Positions 47,373-56,190 of a stretch of DNA of 64,000 nucleotides are shown piece after piece. Below the pieces are notes generated by a model. That model saw only the letters and a list, made by a program, of their open reading frames with translations, was not told the origin of the DNA and did no database searches. A program made the translations under genes and the position numbers. This DNA comes from Megaera sp965229545 (lineage in GTDB: Bacteria; Pseudomonadota; Alphaproteobacteria; Rickettsiales; Rickettsiaceae), in the NCBI GenBank assembly GCA_965229545.1, contig OZ245887.1, positions 124,001-188,000 of the forward strand, read 5' to 3'. Positions within the stretch are counted from its first letter, which is position 1; every line of letters begins with the position of its first letter.

Positions 47373-49364
47373 GTGGTATATTTAGTGTCCGATTTGTTTA
47401 ATTTTGCTAATACTAAGAAAGGCTCTAAGGACGAATCCTATACCGCAAGTGATATAGAAGTCTTAGAAGGTTTAGAACCGGTACGCATGCGCCCCGGCAT
47501 GTATATAGGCGGGACTGACGAAACTTCACTACATCACTTGGTTTCAGAAGTAATTGATAATTCTATGGATGAAGCGGTTGCCGGATATGCTAATCGCATT
47601 ATCATTGAAATGTTTGCTAATGGCAGTATATCAATAGCAGATAACGGAAGAGGCATACCAGTTGATAATCACCCTAAATTCCCTAATAAACCAGCTCTAG
47701 AAGTGATTTTGACAACATTACACTCGGGGGGGAAATTTTCCGATAAGGCTTATCAGACTTCAGGGGGATTACACGGTGTTGGAATATCGGTAGTAAATGC
47801 TTTATCAGAGAAATTAAATGTAGAGGTTTACCGGGACGGTTTCGTTTATAGCCAGGATTATTCCAAAGGTCATGTTTTAACGAAGTTAGAGAAAAAAGAC
47901 GCTCCAAAAAAATCAAGAGGCACTAAGATTACCTTTATCCCTGATCCAGAAATTTTTGGGGGGATAAGCCTCAAACCAAAAAAAGTTTATGATTTAGCAA
48001 AATCCAAAGCCTATTTATATAAAGGCTTTGAGATTCATTGGGTTTGCGCTCCAGAACTGATTCAGAATCAGGAAGTTCCAGAAAAATCAGTTATTCATTT
48101 TCCAAATGGTCTTAGAGATTATCTAGACTCAAAGCTTGATAAGGATAAAATTGTCGGAGGGGAAATATTTTCCGGTAATGCTGAGATAACAGCAGAAAAC
48201 ATTAAAATAGAATGGGCAATTTGCTGGCATGAAGAAGATAATTTTGTTCAATCTTACTGTAATACTATTCCAACTCCGCAAGGTGGAACTCATGAACAAG
48301 GTAACAGAGCAGCATTAAACCGAAGTATAAAGGTTTATGGCGAAATGACAGGGCTTAAAAAGGTATCTTTAATAACTCCCGAGGACATTTTAGAATCAGC
48401 TTGTATTGTTATTTCAGTTTTTATTACAAATCCTGTATTTCAAGGTCAAACCAAGGAAAAACTAGTTTCCAATGGTATTGCAAAGCACGTTGAAAATATG
48501 ATTAAAGATCATTTTGATCATTGGCTTAGCAGTAATAAAAAAGTGGCTGATATATTAATAGCTCACCTTATAAATAACACTGAATATAGGTTAAATCGCA
48601 AAAACGAGAAATTAGTTAACAGAAAAAATGCCACTCAGAAACTACGATTACCAGGTAAGCTTGCTGATTGCACACGGAGTAATGCGCAAGGGACAGAACT
48701 TTTTTTAGTTGAAGGGGATTCTGCCGGGGGATCAGCAAAACAAGCACGAGATAGGGAAACCCAAGCAATATTACCACTTCGAGGTAAAATTTTAAATGTA
48801 GCAAATTCTCCGTTGCAAAAAATTCTAGCAAATCAGGAACTCCAAGACCTTGGAACAGCCCTTGCCTGCGGCTCAATGAACCATTACAAAGAAGAAGACT
48901 TACGCTACGAAAAAATAATAATTATGACAGATGCCGACGTGGATGGCGCACATATAGCTTCTTTATTAATGACTTTCTTTTTTATTCGAATGCGCAAACT
49001 CATAGTTAATGGCCATTTATATTTAGCAAAACCGCCTCTATACCGGATAACGCAGAATAATAAGACCTATTATACCGCTAATGACGAGCAAAAACTATTG
49101 ATTACAGAAAAATTATCTTCCGAAAGTAAGGCGAAAATTGAAGTTGGAAGATTTAAGGGCCTAGGCGAAATGACTCCAAAACAACTTAAAGAGACAACTA
49201 TGGATCCTAAATTAAGACTCTTATATCAAGTGAGCATAGATGACTTTGACAATACAAATGTAATAGTAGATAATCTAATGGGAAAAAATCCTGAAAAGAG
49301 ATTTAAATTTATTCAGGAAAAAGCATTATTAAATAAGGAAGGAAACCTCGAAATATATGTTTGA
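47373..49364 (+). CDS. parE: DNA topoisomerase IV subunit B
   Basis: The ATPase subunit of topoisomerase IV, which separates linked daughter chromosomes. 663 residues. GHKL ATPase motifs: VSEVIDNSMDEAVAG (~residue 58), DNGRGIPVD (~90), SGGLHGVGISVVNALS (~128). The TOPRIM domain has FLVEGDSAGGSAKQARDRETQA (~448) and MTDADVDGAHIAS (~525). The short length, the start SDIEVLEGLEPVRMRPGMYIGGTDE and the end GKNPEKRFKFIQE point to ParE, not GyrB (GyrB is usually near 800 residues). It overlaps the next frame by 8 bp. Confidence 0.93.
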   Translation: MVYLVSDLFNFANTKKGSKDESYTASDIEVLEGLEPVRMRPGMYIGGTDETSLHHLVSEVIDNSMDEAVAGYANRIIIEMFANGSISIADNGRGIPVDNHPKFPNKPALEVILTTLHSGGKFSDKAYQTSGGLHGVGISVVNALSEKLNVEVYRDGFVYSQDYSKGHVLTKLEKKDAPKKSRGTKITFIPDPEIFGGISLKPKKVYDLAKSKAYLYKGFEIHWVCAPELIQNQEVPEKSVIHFPNGLRDYLDSKLDKDKIVGGEIFSGNAEITAENIKIEWAICWHEEDNFVQSYCNTIPTPQGGTHEQGNRAALNRSIKVYGEMTGLKKVSLITPEDILESACIVISVFITNPVFQGQTKEKLVSNGIAKHVENMIKDHFDHWLSSNKKVADILIAHLINNTEYRLNRKNEKLVNRKNATQKLRLPGKLADCTRSNAQGTELFLVEGDSAGGSAKQARDRETQAILPLRGKILNVANSPLQKILANQELQDLGTALACGSMNHYKEEDLRYEKIIIMTDADVDGAHIASLLMTFFFIRMRKLIVNGHLYLAKPPLYRITQNNKTYYTANDEQKLLITEKLSSESKAKIEVGRFKGLGEMTPKQLKETTMDPKLRLLYQVSIDDFDNTNVIVDNLMGKNPEKRFKFIQEKALLNKEGNLEIYV

Positions 49365-50910
49365 TTTTATTGAAAAGCAAAGAAATTACAGCCCAAAAAG
49401 TTGTCACTGGGGAACACTTACTCGCCAATCAGCCAGTATAAACACACAATTAATTATTGCTCTGCTAAGCAACCTTCTAGCAACAATTAGCAAAGAGCCT
49501 TATAAATTGAGAAAAAGGAAGGTACAACCTTTTTTAAAATTTTACCTTGAAATGTTTTTAAACTCGTTTTTTTGTTCTTTAACCTTACTAACGGTTCTCA
49601 TAACTATATTCGGTGCTTCGGTAACGTTTGCTGAAGAAGAGAAAAAAAAAGAAATTAATAATCAACCCCCACCCTACTATTGCAAACAGTTTCAAGAAGT
49701 TTTACAGCGTGTTGGTAAAGATTACATGGGAGAGGTAGATTACCAAAAAATGACAGATGAAGCAATTAATGGTATGTTGCTTTCTCTTGACCCATATTCC
49801 GGATATTTTGTTGATGATGATCTTGAGTTTTTCCTTGATCAAACAGACGGGGAATTCGGAGGTATAGGTGTAGAAATAATTCCTGATCAAGGTGCTATAA
49901 AAGTTATTTCACCTATTGATGATTTGCCCGCCTATAAAGCAGGAATTAAGGCAGGGGATTATATCGTAGGCGTTAACGGACAATTAGTTTCTACTCTTGG
50001 CTACAACAAAGCTGTCCGCGAGATGCGTGGTGAACCTGGAACTAAGCTTAATTTGCTTGTAGTAAAAGAAGATGGTAATCAAACTACTGAAATCGATTTA
50101 GTAAGAGAAATTGTTAAGATAAAACCAATAAAGTCTGATTTAGAATTAGATGATTATGGTGGAATTGGCTACATAAGAATTGTCACCTTTAACAATCAAA
50201 CCATAAGTGAACTTAAAAAAGCAGTAAAAGATTTATCTAAAAAGGCCCAGCTTGAGAAGAAAGAGATAAAAGGTTTAATTTTGGATGTGAGAAACAATCC
50301 AGGAGGTCTTCTTGATCAAGCAATAGCAGTTTGCGAATATTTTTTAGATCATGGAATAATAGTATCAACTAAAGGAAAAAAAGATGAGGAGAATGTGGTA
50401 ATTTCTGCAGGTAGATTTGTTGAAAAAGCTCCCCAAGTTCCTATGGTAGTATTAATTAATTCTGGTTCTGCTTCGGCTTCTGAAATTGTAGCTGGAGCTT
50501 TACAGGATCATAGTAGAGCCATTATTATTGGAACCACCTCTTTCGGTAAGGGGTTGGTTCAGACCTTTACACAAATTAACAAAAGGGCAGCAGTAAAGTT
50601 TACTACCGCTAAATATTTCACCCCAAATGGTAGATCTATAAATGGTAAAGGCATTGAACCGGATATTTTCATTAAAAATGCAAAAGTTGAGTATACAGAA
50701 AAAGAAAAAAAAGATAGTGCATTCAATGAGTCTTCAATAAAAAGCTATCTAAAAAAATATAATAACGAAGATAAACTGGATTCTAAAGCTGTTGCTACAC
50801 CAGAAAAAATTGAGAACCATAAAATGTCTGAAAAGTACAAGAAAGATTATCAATATGCTCGGGCTTACGATTTAATTCGTGGATTAATAATTAGAGAAAA
50901 GAAAAAATAA
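49357..50910 (+). CDS. ctpA: C-terminal processing peptidase (S41)
   Basis: A periplasmic serine protease that trims or degrades proteins from their C-termini. The open frame of 517 residues begins inside parE, but the likely start is ATG 49552 (MFLNSFFCSLTLLTVLITIF), which gives a clean signal peptide cleaved near VTFAEE. The upstream 65 codons lack family similarity. Next come a PDZ domain (FGGIGVEIIPDQGAIKVISPI, ~residues 165-250 of the long frame) and the S41 core with LILDVRNNPGGLLDQA, the catalytic Ser in NSGSASASEIVAG and Lys in GTTSFGKGLVQ. It is likely cotranscribed with parE and followed by rppH. Confidence 0.93.
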   Translation: MFDFIEKQRNYSPKSCHWGTLTRQSASINTQLIIALLSNLLATISKEPYKLRKRKVQPFLKFYLEMFLNSFFCSLTLLTVLITIFGASVTFAEEEKKKEINNQPPPYYCKQFQEVLQRVGKDYMGEVDYQKMTDEAINGMLLSLDPYSGYFVDDDLEFFLDQTDGEFGGIGVEIIPDQGAIKVISPIDDLPAYKAGIKAGDYIVGVNGQLVSTLGYNKAVREMRGEPGTKLNLLVVKEDGNQTTEIDLVREIVKIKPIKSDLELDDYGGIGYIRIVTFNNQTISELKKAVKDLSKKAQLEKKEIKGLILDVRNNPGGLLDQAIAVCEYFLDHGIIVSTKGKKDEENVVISAGRFVEKAPQVPMVVLINSGSASASEIVAGALQDHSRAIIIGTTSFGKGLVQTFTQINKRAAVKFTTAKYFTPNGRSINGKGIEPDIFIKNAKVEYTEKEKKDSAFNESSIKSYLKKYNNEDKLDSKAVATPEKIENHKMSEKYKKDYQYARAYDLIRGLIIREKKK

Positions 50911-51022
50911 ATAGCATAGTGGAAAGAACCAGAATTCTTATAAAAAGTTATTTTATATTTTTTAATATTGGATCTTGTATGGTTTTTTTCTCTTTTATCC
51001 TTTCAAAGGAGCAAAAATAAAT

Positions 51023-51523
51023 ATGGTACAAAAAAAAATAGAAACACCTGAACTAAAACTTCCTTTTAGACCAGGTGTTGGAATGATGATCATTAATCAA
51101 AATAACCAGATTTTTGTAGGAAAAAGAATTGATTCTAAAACAAACGGTTGGCAAATGCCACAAGGTGGAATTAACTTGGGTGAAACACCAAGTGCAGCCG
51201 CTTTAAGAGAAATGGCAGAAGAAATAGGTAGTAACCAAGGTGAGATAATTGCCGAAAGTAAAAAATGGCATAGCTACCGGCTGCCCCCATTCCTAGTTCA
51301 TAAACTTTGGGGAGGAAAATACTGCGGACAGAGACAGAAATGGTTTTTAATAAAATTTACAGGCCAGGATTCTGATATAAATGTTAAGACCAAGCATCCC
51401 GAATTTGACAGTTGGCAATGGGTTGAGGTCAATAAATTATTAGAAAATATCATCCCCTTTAAATATAAATTATACTCAAAAATAATTGCAGAATTTAAAG
51501 AATTCATTAATACAGAAGACTGA
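51023..51523 (+). CDS. rppH: RNA pyrophosphohydrolase (Nudix)
   Basis: RppH removes pyrophosphate from mRNA 5' ends, opening them to RNase E decay. In older Rickettsia annotations it is called InvA, a dinucleoside polyphosphate hydrolase. 166 residues from ATG 51023, chosen because AAAGGAGCAAAAATAA precedes it and the family begins near MVQKKIETPELKLPFRPGVG. The Nudix box is GGINLGETPSAAALREMAEEIG (residues ~43-64). WHSYRLP and the basic segment CGQRQKWFLIKF fit RppH. It is 112 bp after ctpA on the same strand. Confidence 0.93.
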   Translation: MVQKKIETPELKLPFRPGVGMMIINQNNQIFVGKRIDSKTNGWQMPQGGINLGETPSAAALREMAEEIGSNQGEIIAESKKWHSYRLPPFLVHKLWGGKYCGQRQKWFLIKFTGQDSDINVKTKHPEFDSWQWVEVNKLLENIIPFKYKLYSKIIAEFKEFINTED

Positions 51524-52115
51524 TAGGATTTTAAGGATAAGGATTTGCTTCCGTGCAAAAAAGTAGGTAATGCTTTAAGTCTCTTGTACGAACATAAGTA
51601 AATTAAAAAATCCTGCCCAATAAATGTTTACTATTAAGCAATTTAATATAATATACTCTAATTGAAAGTTGGGTAATATTGCTGCATAAATTATTGAGGG
51701 CTTATATAATAATTTTTTCTAAATTACTATCTATTACCTTTGCCTAGAGTTCTTTTTATTAATATCCTTGCTACGTGCTTGGTTTAAAATATCTATGACA
51801 TGAGATTTGATTTCTAATTCCGGTTTTAACATTAAATCTTTTTTATGGGCTTTAGAATGAGAAAGTTTTTGCCCTAATTCCGTTTGTGTAATTGACACCA
51901 TAAATTCTTTTAAGTGAGTTTGCTTTTTTTGTACCATGCCATTATTTTGTGCTATAGTTTCCCCTATCCTTTCACCTACAACCGGAGCAAACTTAACGGA
52001 AAGGGCAAAGGCTGGCACAATAAGTGCTGGAAGCATTAGCCCTCCTATGAAGACTCCAGCTGAAGCAATAGCGACTAGTCCCGTTGCCATTGTAATTTTT
52101 GACGTTATAGACTTA

Positions 52116-53247
52116 TTACTCCGGCCTTTAAATATTGAACTAACATTAGAGAAATGATATAATGATATTGTATCAAGAGTAATAACAAAATGTCTAATAA
52201 AAAATTATCACCAAGCGATCTCAAGATATTAAGAAAGAAAGCAGTGGAAGCAATAGTTATACATGGAATAAGTAAGAAACAAGCATCTATTACCTTTGGG
52301 TTTTCTAGGAGTTCTATATGGAAATATCTTAAAGAGTACAAAATTTATAAGGAAGAAAGCTTTCGCTATAAGAAGCGAGGAGTAAAGGTAGGAACAGGAT
52401 CTAAAATCAGTAAAAATCAAGAAGAGGAATTAAAATCTAAAATTTTATCACATACACCTGATGAATTGGGAATGGATTATACGTTATGGAATAGTAAAGT
52501 GGTACAAGAATATATAGAATCCAATTACCTTTATCAGTATAACAGGCGTTCTATAAGAAAAATTATGAATAGATTGGGTTTTACGTCTCAAAAACCAATT
52601 AAATCAGCCTATCAACGTAATCCAGAGAAGATAAAAGAATGGTTAACAGTCACATATCCAGAAATCAAGTCTCGTGCAATGAAAGAAAGTGCTAGAATTT
52701 ATTGGGGAGATGAAATGGGGATACAATCAACAGATAATCGAGGTAAAACATATGGTCTTAAAGGCAAGACCCCAGCAATCAAGAGAAGTGGCTCAAGATT
52801 TAAATGTAATATGCTAGCTGCTATTAGTCCGCAAGGGTTTATGAACTGGATGGTATTTGAAGATAATTTTACCAGCAAAAAGTGTATTGAATTTTTAGGT
52901 AGACTGATCAGACAAATTAAGCAGAAAATATTTTTGATATTAGATAATCATAGAGTGCATCACAGTAAAAAGGTAAAAGCTTATGTAGAAAGACATAAGG
53001 ACAAGCTAGAATTGTTTTATTTACCATCATATTGTCCTGATATGAATCCACAAGAACTTGTAAACCAAGATGTCAAAGCTAACTCCAATAATTTTCGAGT
53101 ACTAAAATCAGTAAAAGATTTAACAATTAATGTACGGTCCTATTTAACACAAATTCAGTTTAATGGTATAAAAATTCAAAATTATTTTAAAAAGAAAGAA
53201 ATAGCTTATGCTACTATATAATGTTCAATATTTAAAGGCCAGAGTAA
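52116..53247 (+). mobile_element. IS630-family element (1132 bp), full length
   Basis: Termini TTACTCCGGCC and GGCCAGAGTAA with TA on both sides (52114-52115, 53248-53249). It is inserted in a minus-strand hypothetical gene. Confidence 0.93.
52190..53221 (+). CDS. IS630-family transposase, intact (343 aa)
   Basis: Uninterrupted, with Ser at residue 39 (GFSRSS), Arg in RYKKRGVKV, and the full catalytic set (WGDEMGIQS, LILDNHRVHH, CPDMNPQE). It is the consensus version of the element and a good candidate for the active source copy. Confidence 0.95.
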   Translation: MSNKKLSPSDLKILRKKAVEAIVIHGISKKQASITFGFSRSSIWKYLKEYKIYKEESFRYKKRGVKVGTGSKISKNQEEELKSKILSHTPDELGMDYTLWNSKVVQEYIESNYLYQYNRRSIRKIMNRLGFTSQKPIKSAYQRNPEKIKEWLTVTYPEIKSRAMKESARIYWGDEMGIQSTDNRGKTYGLKGKTPAIKRSGSRFKCNMLAAISPQGFMNWMVFEDNFTSKKCIEFLGRLIRQIKQKIFLILDNHRVHHSKKVKAYVERHKDKLELFYLPSYCPDMNPQELVNQDVKANSNNFRVLKSVKDLTINVRSYLTQIQFNGIKIQNYFKKKEIAYATI

Positions 53248-53834
53248 TAATATTATTTTTTCTATTAATAGATTTAGTATCGGCAATTATTTTATTTAGG
53301 TTAATCGTTACAGCGTGCATGATTTCTTTCTGTTTAGCTTTTTCTTTGTACGCGCTAAATACTACCGAATAGAATAATTTTGGATCTGAATTGATCAAAT
53401 TCATTATTTCTTTTCCATCGCGTCCATTTACTAAAGTTTTCAAAATTTCTTTTACATTCTTTTGTTCGGCAGGTGATAAATCGCTAAAGTGAGCAGCTAC
53501 TAAATCATCTATAAAAATATCTTGGTTTTTTTCTTGAGTATTAACTAGTTCATCATCGATTTCCTTTTTATCAGTTATAGCAATTGCAAATAAAGTCATT
53601 ACTTCAGAAAAACTTTCGTCGGTAACTATCATATGCTTTAAATGATTTTTGAGCCTATCAACACATTTTTGAACATATTCATCTATTTGAGGCTCTTGCT
53701 TCAACCTATGGGCATAATTGATAGCAAGCATATTAGCAAGAGAAGTAATTAAATAATTATTTAGATTATTATCTAAATAACTTTTTATTTTGTTTAAGAA
53801 AGCAGAATTATCAATATCCTTTAGTGGATCTATA

Positions 53835-54467
53835 TTATTCTTCATATACAATCTCTCTAAGGAGGATTTTCATTGTTACCTCTATAAGTCCTGGAAAATC
53901 CTTAGTTGAAAGTTTTTTTATAATCGCAGGAGTCAATGCTTGAAGTTCCCTTATCTGCATATTGATTATAACAGCTCCTACTGGTAAAAGTTTATAAATG
54001 TCATCACTTACATGTAGAATTTCTCCATACGAATCGCTTGTAAAATTTATAGTTACTTCATATTGATAAAGCGTAATTTCACTACTCTTATTTTGAATGG
54101 ATGGATTGTCAAATACCCAGATCACTTTAGTTTTTATCGGTTCGTATAAATTACGTTTTTGAGAAATAAAACTTAGATTATTTAATAATTTTTCTCTAGT
54201 ATCACAAATTTTGTTATTAGAATTAGCAAGTAAATTTTTATATTGTGAGTTAATTTCAGGAATTTTCTGTTCAAATTCTACAATTGAATTAAGTTGGATA
54301 ATGGATTGACTGAGCAAAATTTCTGCTTTCCCTTTGCCATGTAAAGATTTTACCAACTGATCCTGTAATTCAGGAATAAGGGCTTCGAGCAAAATAATAG
54401 ATATAGTATATACCACCAGTTTAAAAAATATTATGTTTTTGAGATGTATTACTAATTTATCAAGCAT
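53835..54467 (-). CDS. Membrane-anchored protein, possibly PilO/GspM-like
   Basis: 210 residues: one membrane helix near the N-terminus (IIFFKLVVYTISIILLEALI), a periplasmic coiled-coil stretch (residues ~40-105), then a small alpha/beta domain (KVIWVFDNPSIQNKSS; YQYEVTINFTSDSYGEILHVSDDIYKLLP). This layout (short N-terminus, one helix, coiled coil, ferredoxin-like end) is that of PilO or GspM inner-membrane scaffold proteins, but sequence identity is too low for a firm name. It starts one base after the upstream gene ends and overlaps the next by 17 bp, so translation is probably coupled. Confidence 0.6.
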   Translation of the reverse strand: MLDKLVIHLKNIIFFKLVVYTISIILLEALIPELQDQLVKSLHGKGKAEILLSQSIIQLNSIVEFEQKIPEINSQYKNLLANSNNKICDTREKLLNNLSFISQKRNLYEPIKTKVIWVFDNPSIQNKSSEITLYQYEVTINFTSDSYGEILHVSDDIYKLLPVGAVIINMQIRELQALTPAIIKKLSTKDFPGLIEVTMKILLREIVYEE

Positions 54468-56006
54468 TTATAACTCCTCTATCTTATTGCTAACAGTTAA
54501 TTTCACCGATATAGTTAGGGTAGTTAATAATTCAGTAGTATTGTTATATTCTATAGAATAATTTATGTAATAATCTTGAAAAACCGACCTTAGAGAAGTT
54601 ACATAGTCCTGTAAAACTTGCTTGACATCGTTGTTGTCTTTTTTATTGCTTACATATAATATATCAACATTCATTAATGTTTTTTTATCAGTAAAATTTG
54701 TATCTTCTATATACCAATTAACGTTTAGTATTTTAATGTTAGGGTTGTTTAAAGCAAAAAGCTTTTTTAGAGAATCAAATGGAGTAGGTAACTTAATATT
54801 AAGGATTGTTTGTAGGTTATAGAAATTTGTTAAATTAAAAATATTTTCTACTTCGAGGTAACGTTTTTTTATACTACGCGATTTCTCAGAAAGGGAATAA
54901 TATTTATTATTAAGCTCGATTGTTTGTTGTTGAACCAAAATTGAGTGATATTTCAAATAAATTAGAAATACAATAATTCCGGTTATTACTAAGAATAAAG
55001 GTTTAAATATGACTGAATTAATGGTAGTAAGTTTAGTAATTGATCTTAATAATTGATTTGTCGCAAGGTGTTTTCTATTTTCTATAAACAACTCTAATAG
55101 TTTATTATCCTGGAAATGGCTGGCGTTATTTTCAGCCAGCACGCTATTGTTACTATAAGTGACAATATTATAGATTTGGAATGAAGGTATTTTTTCAAAA
55201 ATGTCACATAAAGCTTTATCACCTAAAAATATTAAACAAACTTTTAGGTTTAAACTTGTTACATATGTTTTATATTTTAAAATTTTATCGCTAATTGCCT
55301 GTTCGATTGTTCCCGCTATATAAAGATCTGATTTATCTGATGGGAAACTTATAGTTATCTCATCAAGAACATTTTTTTATACTTAATTGCAATTCTGATG
55401 CCACTTGTTTCAGTAATCGTAGCAAAAATTTGCAAATCGTTTTGAAACCTAGTTATATGTTTCTTTGCTAAAACAGCATTAATTATTGATTCAAACTCTA
55501 GAGATAAAAAATATATACCGTTAAATTCAAAGGAATTATAAATAACAAACTCTAGTAACTGGCTTGTGGGAGTAGCATACGGAGAAGAAGCCATTACCCG
55601 TTTCCCATATTTCACCGTTAACATGGCTGGTCTCTATATTATGTACATTATGAGCAATTATATCTTCTGGGTTATAATTATCCTGAATAAATTTCTCTAC
55701 AGGATTAGATTTTATTATAGATTGAAGCATAGGCATGAATTCATGCCTTATTTGACACTCTGGAGAATCTAGTAAAACCACCACTTGAAATTTTTTATAA
55801 TTCTTTAAAAATTTACAGCATATTTGGAAATGATCAGCTTTTTCATAAGAAACGAAAATGTTATCTATAGCCTGATGTTTGTAACATACGATAATTCTAA
55901 TACCAATTTTCCCAATAAAAATTATCAATTTTTTCTTAGGAAAAAAATTATTGATAAAATTATTCGCTATTTCTAATTTTGGGTTAATTTTTTCCATTTT
56001 AAACAT
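54468..56006 (-). pseudogene. Possible PilM-PilN/GspL-like protein with two frameshifts
   Basis: Three frame segments read as one protein of about 510 residues. Its first part (FFPKKKLIIFIGKIGIRIIV; FQVVVLLDSPECQIRHEF) has the actin-like fold pattern of PilM or GspL. Further on come ASSPYATPTSQLLEFV and KVCLIFLGDKALCDIFEKIPSF. The last 224 residues have a membrane helix (VIFKPLFLVITGIIVFLIYLK) followed by a coiled coil and a small beta domain, as in PilN or the GspL C-terminus. The frame shifts near 55600 and back near 55370, the second in an A run (one A short). Either the gene is decaying or both indels are sequencing errors, because they compensate each other. Confidence 0.55.
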
Positions 56007-56190
56007 CTTACCACAAAATATAAACTAAGTTATATATTAAAGTATGCCTAATATCCTCTCGAGCTCAAATGCAATAAAATCCTGCAAAAAGCTTTTTAAA
56101 ATAATATTGTAATTTAGCCATAAATTCTTTAATGTGCTATCCTGAAATACAGTTAATATTTTAGATATTTAGAAATTCAGACATTCAGAT

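Larger units (their letters stand above)
51734..53851 (-). pseudogene. Hypothetical operon protein interrupted by IS630
   Basis: The N-terminal 200 residues (53851-53250: MYMKNNIDPLKDIDNSAF... FIDDLVAAHFSDLSPAEQKNVKEILKTL) and the C-terminal part (52113-51734: MATGLVAIASAGVFIGGLML... EIKSHVIDILNQARSK) belong to one protein. Removing the IS630 and one TA joins NRKNNI to KSITSKITMATG in frame, giving 327 residues. It is soluble and helical at first, then has a hydrophobic stretch that probably enters the membrane, then a basic tail. No family was recognised. It overlaps the gene upstream by 17 bp, so it is the last gene of the pilus/secretion-like operon. Disruption looks recent, since nothing else is broken. 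Confidence 0.75.

Noticed and set aside
47373..49364. Identification as gyrB
   Set aside because: The length of 663 residues and the C-terminal GKNPEKRFKFIQE fit ParE. GyrB is normally around 800 residues.
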